A stretch of 7,485 nucleotides of DNA from an archaeon (GTDB lineage Archaea > Nanobdellota > Nanobdellia > Pacearchaeales > GW2011-AR1): NCBI GenBank assembly GCA_027341315.1, contig DAIENA010000009.1, positions 14,638 through 22,122 of the forward strand. The letters run 5' to 3'. The position numbers and the translations under genes were made by a program. This document shows, piece after piece, positions 4,681 through 7,485 of the stretch. Under the pieces are notes generated by a model, which was not told the origin of the DNA, ran no database searches, and saw only the letters and a list, made by a program, of their open reading frames with translations. Each line of letters begins with the position of its first letter. Position 1 is the first letter of the stretch.

Positions 4681-4878
4681 ATGCCTAAATGTATTTATTG
4701 CGAACAGAATTACGAATTCCCAAGAGGATTAACTCTTGTTATGAAAGACGGAACCGTAAACCACTTATGTTCTTCAAAATGCAGAAAAAATATGCTGATG
4801 GGCCGAAGAAAAGTTAGATGGCTTCCAAAAAACTTAAAACTTAATCCTAAAAATAAAATCAAAACAAAAAAGAAATAA
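4681..4878 (+). CDS. rpl24e: Ribosomal protein L24e (eL24), zinc-binding
   Basis: 65 residues, the normal archaeal size. Start at 4681 gives MPKCIYC; an in-frame ATG at 4624 would add 19 residues inside the preceding gene and is not family-like. The zinc ribbon is complete: Cys4, Cys7, Cys30, Cys34 (CxxC...CxxxC), with the family sequence KDGTVNHLCSSKCRKNM (22-38) and the RRKVRW segment (42-47), followed by a Lys/Asn-rich tail typical of rRNA contact. It is a 50S component at the subunit interface. It follows the previous stop by 1 nt and its own stop directly abuts the next ATG. Confidence 0.97.
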   Translation: MPKCIYCEQNYEFPRGLTLVMKDGTVNHLCSSKCRKNMLMGRRKVRWLPKNLKLNPKNKIKTKKK

Positions 4879-5076
4879 ATGGTCATAAGATTGAGGGGTG
4901 TGGGAAAAATTAACTCCTTAGTCAAAAAAGTTTTGGATTCTAAAAATGATTTTTTGGAAATTGAAGGTGAAGAGATGATTGAAAATTTTTATAATTTTGC
5001 AGACTATCTTATTGATGTCATAAAAAAAGTTCCGCACGACTTTAAAGAGAATTTTTACCATAAAACTGGTTGGTAA
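4879..5076 (+). CDS. Unrecognised 65-aa protein ending the L7Ae-S28e-L24e operon
   Basis: I do not recognise this protein. It begins MVIRLRGVGKINSLVKKVLD at the base after the L24e stop. Its amphipathic helices (about 11-20 and 31-50, with Phe/Tyr/Leu/Ile on one face) suggest a small helical protein; the end is HKTGW. It has no Cys and no signal peptide, and is balanced in charge. Zero spacing to L24e suggests translational coupling. In other archaea L24e is often followed by nucleoside diphosphate kinase; that gene is not here. Codon use is AT-rich. Because it is short and unrecognised, the case rests on the tight operon placement and an intact frame ending at a hairpin and T-rich tract. Confidence 0.65.
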   Translation: MVIRLRGVGKINSLVKKVLDSKNDFLEIEGEEMIENFYNFADYLIDVIKKVPHDFKENFYHKTGW

Positions 5077-5128
5077 TTTCAATAAATTCATCCAATTTTT
5101 GCCTATTGTTTTTTAATTATATTTTTTA
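5055..5128 (+). terminator. Hairpin over the last stop codon plus T-rich tract, end of the ribosomal operon
   Basis: TTACCA (5055-5060) pairs with TGGTAA (5071-5076), placing the stop codon TAA in the 3' arm. T-rich runs follow at 5096-5100, 5109-5114 and 5122-5127. A small CTGA-AAAA-TCAG hairpin (5130-5141) comes next. Together these fit an archaeal T-tract terminator. Confidence 0.5.
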
Positions 5129-5183
5129 TCTGAAAAATCAGGCTGTTGTCCCTCTCCCGTCGATAAATGCCATTTTTTAACAT

Positions 5184-5198
5184 AAAACTTTATAAACT
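5184..5198 (+). promoter_or_regulatory. Distal promoter of gyrB, identical to the L7Ae promoter core
   Basis: AAAACTTTATAAACT, with TATA box TTTATAAA (5189-5196). Transcription would start near 5218-5222, giving a leader of about 70 nt. A second, weaker AT element (TTATTTTAA, 5262-5270) has its centre about 23 nt before the ATG and could give a leaderless transcript. TCCCGTCG at 5155-5162 lies about 27 nt upstream of the TATA box. Confidence 0.6.
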
Positions 5199-5217
5199 AA
5201 CTTTACTTTTTTGGTGT

Positions 5218-5239
5218 GTAAAATTGACAAAAATTTTAC
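5218..5239 (+). promoter_or_regulatory. Leader hairpin of gyrB, 8-bp perfect stem
   Basis: GTAAAATT (5218-5225), loop GACAAA, AATTTTAC (5232-5239). It falls at the predicted 5' end of the transcript from the distal promoter. After it come an ATG with a nine-codon reading frame (5246-5275) and a GGGGGAG run too far from the gyrB start to act as its Shine-Dalgarno. Confidence 0.45.
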
Positions 5240-5288
5240 CTAAAAATGGGGGAGAAAAACCTTATTTTAATTTAAAAAATTAATAAAA

Positions 5289-7190
5289 ATGGCACCGGAA
5301 AATCAAGGAAAAAAATATGATGCTGAAAGCATAAAAGTTCTTGAGGGGCTCGAAGGGGTGAGAAAGAGACCTGCCATGTATATCGGCGGAACGGACAAGC
5401 AGGGGCTTCATCATCTCGTCTCCGAACTTTTAGATAATTCAATTGACGAAGCATTGGCCGGCTACTGCGACACGATAAACGTCGTTATTCACAAAGACGG
5501 CTCGTGCTCGGTTGAAGACAACGGTCGTGGAATTCCGGTCGGTATACATCCGACCTATAAAATTCCGGCAGTTGAAGTTGCTTTAACAAAACTGCACGCC
5601 GGGGGAAAGTTCGACAAAGATTCCTACAAAGTTTCAGGAGGCCTTCATGGAGTAGGGGTTAGTTGTGTAAATGCATTATCGGAAAAATTATATGTTAAAA
5701 TAAAACAGGAGGGAAAAGTTTACGAGCAGGAATATTCGAGAGGAACCCCGACAACAAAACTAAAAGTTATAGATAAATGCCCCGAAAAAGAAACCGGAAC
5801 TCTTGTCAGGTTTTACCCGGACCCTCAAATTTTTTCAACTTTAGAATTTGATTATAAAGTTTTACAAAATCGTTTCAGAGAAGTTGCTTTTTTGAACGCA
5901 GGACTTAAAATAATTCTCAAAGACGAAATTAAAGATAAGACTGAAGAGTTTCACGCGGAAGGGGGAATAATGGATTTTGTAAAGTGGTTAAATAAATCAA
6001 AAGAAGTTCTTCACCCAAAGCCCATATATTTCAAAAAAGAAGTTGACAATGTTTCAATTGAAATAGGAATACAGTATAATTCCGGATATCAGGAAAATAT
6101 TTTTGGGTTTGTTAATACTATAAACACCGTCGAGGGGGGAACCCACGTTTCGGGTTTGAAGACCGCTTTAACGAGGGTGATTAACGATTACGTCAAGAAA
6201 AAAAATCTCTTAAAAAACGGAGACACTCTTATGGGTGAAGACGTTCGTGAAGGTTTGACTGCGATAGTCAGTCTAAAAATTCCGGAGCCGCAGTTTGAGG
6301 GGCAGACAAAAAGTAAACTTGGAAACTCCGAAGTTAAAGGGTATGTCGACTCCGCGACAACTTTATTTTTATCGGAATTTTTCGAGGAAAATCCGTCGGT
6401 GGCTAAAGCCGTCGTCCAGAAGTCATTAGATTCAGCGAAGGCAAGACTTGCTGCAAAGAAAGCAAAAGATTTGGTGAGACGTAAAAATGCATTTTCCCTC
6501 GGCGGTCTTCCGGGAAAACTTGCGGACTGCTCAAGTAAAAAGTCAGAGGAGTCGGAATTGTATTTAGTCGAAGGTGAATCGGCCGGCGGTTCGGCAAAAA
6601 ACGCACGTAACAAAGAGAATCAGGCGATTTTAAGCCTCAAAGGTAAAATTTTAAACGTCGAAAAAGCAAATCCCTCAAGGGCGCTTTCATCCGAAGAAAT
6701 AACAAATATGATTACGGCAATCGGAACCGGCGTCGGGGAAAGTTTCGAAATTTCCAAATTAAGATACAGAAGAATTATAATTATGACGGATGCGGACGTC
6801 GACGGCGAGCACATAAAAACTTTACTTTTGACTTTTTTCTTCAGGTTTATGCCCGAATTAATTGAGAAGGGCCACGTCTATGTTGCAATGCCGCCGCTTT
6901 ACAGAATAAGAAAGAAAAAAGATTATTACGTTTATTCCGACGAGGAATTAAAAAAAGAAACTTCCGGGGCTGACAACCCTAATGTTACAAGATTTAAAGG
7001 GCTTGGAGAAATGGATTTAAACCAGCTTTGGGATACAACAATGAATCCTAAAACAAGAAAAATAAAAAGGATTTTTATCGAGGACGCCGTCGAAGCGGAT
7101 CAGGTTTTCTCGATGCTGATGGGAGACGACGTGCAAGGGAGGAAAGACTTCATCGCCGATAACGCGCACGAAGCTAGTCTTGATATTTAA
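5289..7190 (+). CDS. gyrB: DNA gyrase subunit B (bacterial-type type IIA topoisomerase)
   Basis: 633 residues, full length. It is the ATPase and TOPRIM subunit that with GyrA introduces negative supercoils. GHKL ATPase domain: VRKRPAMYIG (24-33), HHLVSELLDNSIDEALAGYC with catalytic Glu46 and Mg-binding Asn50, DNGRGIPVGIHP (77-88), and the ATP lid GGLHGVGVSCVNALS. Transducer domain carries the sensor lysine QTKSKLGN (339-346, Lys341). TOPRIM: EGESAGGSAK (428-437) with catalytic Glu428, and DADVDGEH (501-508) with the metal-binding Asp501/503/505; PPLYRI and FKGLGEMD (569-576) follow. The C-terminus LDI is the usual end. The large TOPRIM insertion of E. coli GyrB is absent. Archaeal gyrases are generally regarded as acquired from bacteria. 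gyrA does not follow; cutA does. Confidence 0.98.
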   Translation: MAPENQGKKYDAESIKVLEGLEGVRKRPAMYIGGTDKQGLHHLVSELLDNSIDEALAGYCDTINVVIHKDGSCSVEDNGRGIPVGIHPTYKIPAVEVALTKLHAGGKFDKDSYKVSGGLHGVGVSCVNALSEKLYVKIKQEGKVYEQEYSRGTPTTKLKVIDKCPEKETGTLVRFYPDPQIFSTLEFDYKVLQNRFREVAFLNAGLKIILKDEIKDKTEEFHAEGGIMDFVKWLNKSKEVLHPKPIYFKKEVDNVSIEIGIQYNSGYQENIFGFVNTINTVEGGTHVSGLKTALTRVINDYVKKKNLLKNGDTLMGEDVREGLTAIVSLKIPEPQFEGQTKSKLGNSEVKGYVDSATTLFLSEFFEENPSVAKAVVQKSLDSAKARLAAKKAKDLVRRKNAFSLGGLPGKLADCSSKKSEESELYLVEGESAGGSAKNARNKENQAILSLKGKILNVEKANPSRALSSEEITNMITAIGTGVGESFEISKLRYRRIIIMTDADVDGEHIKTLLLTFFFRFMPELIEKGHVYVAMPPLYRIRKKKDYYVYSDEELKKETSGADNPNVTRFKGLGEMDLNQLWDTTMNPKTRKIKRIFIEDAVEADQVFSMLMGDDVQGRKDFIADNAHEASLDI

Positions 7191-7192
7191 AG

Positions 7193-7485
7193 ATGAATTA
7201 CATAATAATAAAAACAACTTTTGAAAATAAGAAAGACGCAGAAGAGATTGCTAAAAAATTAATTGAGTCTAAATTAGGAGCGTGTGTTCAAATTTCAGAA
7301 ATTGAAAGTTATTATAAATGGAATGGTAAAGTCGAAAATTCCAAAGAATATAAAGTCGAAATAAAAACAACCGAAGAAAATTACAAGAAGATTGAAGAGT
7401 TAATATTAAAAAATCATAAATATGAAATTCCGGAAATTGTTTCATACAAATTAAACAATGGAAGCAAAAAATATTTAGATTGGAT
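7193..7485 (+). CDS. cutA: CutA1 family divalent-ion tolerance protein (3' end cut by the window)
   Basis: 97 residues are visible and the frame is still open at the edge; CutA proteins are about 100-110 aa, so only a few residues are missing. Family markers: MNYIIIKTTF first strand, LGACVQI (28-34) with conserved Cys31, SYYKWNGKVENS (39-50), EYKVEIKTT (52-60), the helix with IEELI, NHKYEIPEIV (74-83) and a final YLDW (94-97). CutA1 forms a very stable ferredoxin-like trimer and binds divalent metals such as copper; the physiological role in archaea is unclear. It starts 2 nt after the gyrB stop with no clear Shine-Dalgarno (AAAG only), so it is probably co-transcribed with gyrB. Confidence 0.95.
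   Translation, partial: MNYIIIKTTFENKKDAEEIAKKLIESKLGACVQISEIESYYKWNGKVENSKEYKVEIKTTEENYKKIEELILKNHKYEIPEIVSYKLNNGSKKYLDW

Noticed and set aside
6188..6613. 141-codon open frame on the minus strand inside gyrB
   Set aside because: It lies antisense to the highly conserved transducer/TOPRIM part of gyrB, its translation resembles no family I know, and its composition is the mirror of GC-rich gyrB codons.
1..7485. tRNA or rRNA genes, CRISPR arrays, insertion sequences, toxin-antitoxin or other defence genes
   Set aside because: No cloverleaf with a TTCRANY arm, no regularly spaced repeats, no transposase and no terminal inverted repeats were seen on either strand.

Overview
The window looks like a piece of a small, AT-rich archaeal genome. 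Evidence: archaeal-type ribosomal proteins (eL8/L7Ae, eS28, eL24), the archaeal/eukaryotic t6A enzyme Kae1, TATA boxes about 24-28 nt upstream of start codons (leaderless genes), T-rich terminators, very tight gene packing and a bacterial-type gyrase B. This mix fits a DPANN archaeon (Woesearchaeota/Pacearchaeota-like). The lineage is my inference; only 'archaeon' is well supported.

Layout. (1) 1-690, +: the 3' part of a zinc metallopeptidase-like gene, then a DUF192 gene 1 nt later. (2) 691-1033, +: a promoter region with two short inverted repeats, a TATA box, a leader hairpin and a very strong Shine-Dalgarno, driving a 54-residue Lys-rich protein. It ends in a hairpin plus a long T-rich tract. 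(3) 1195-2188, +: kae1, from a leaderless promoter, complete in content but split by a +1 frameshift at a TTTT run (1702-1705). (4) 2193-3215, -: a DUF1801 (YdhG-like) gene convergent with kae1, and a VTT/DedA-like membrane protein, each with its own leaderless-type promoter. (5) 3399-5076, +: a six-gene operon in which L7Ae, S28e and L24e alternate strictly with three small proteins I do not recognise; gaps are 13, 2, 0, 1 and 0 nt. (6) 5289-7485, +: full-length gyrB followed 2 nt later by cutA, which runs off the window.

How it fits together. Much of the window is translation-related: ribosomal proteins and the tRNA t6A enzyme. L7Ae is also a kink-turn-binding RNA protein, and its operon has a possible structured leader of about 70 nt. 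The most noteworthy points are the interrupted kae1 reading frame, the unknown genes woven between three ribosomal protein genes, a 15-nt promoter sequence shared exactly by the L7Ae and gyrB upstream regions, and stem-loops at the predicted 5' ends of three leadered transcripts. I saw no tRNA, rRNA, CRISPR array, insertion sequence or defence system. No gene-free stretch exceeds 300 bases.
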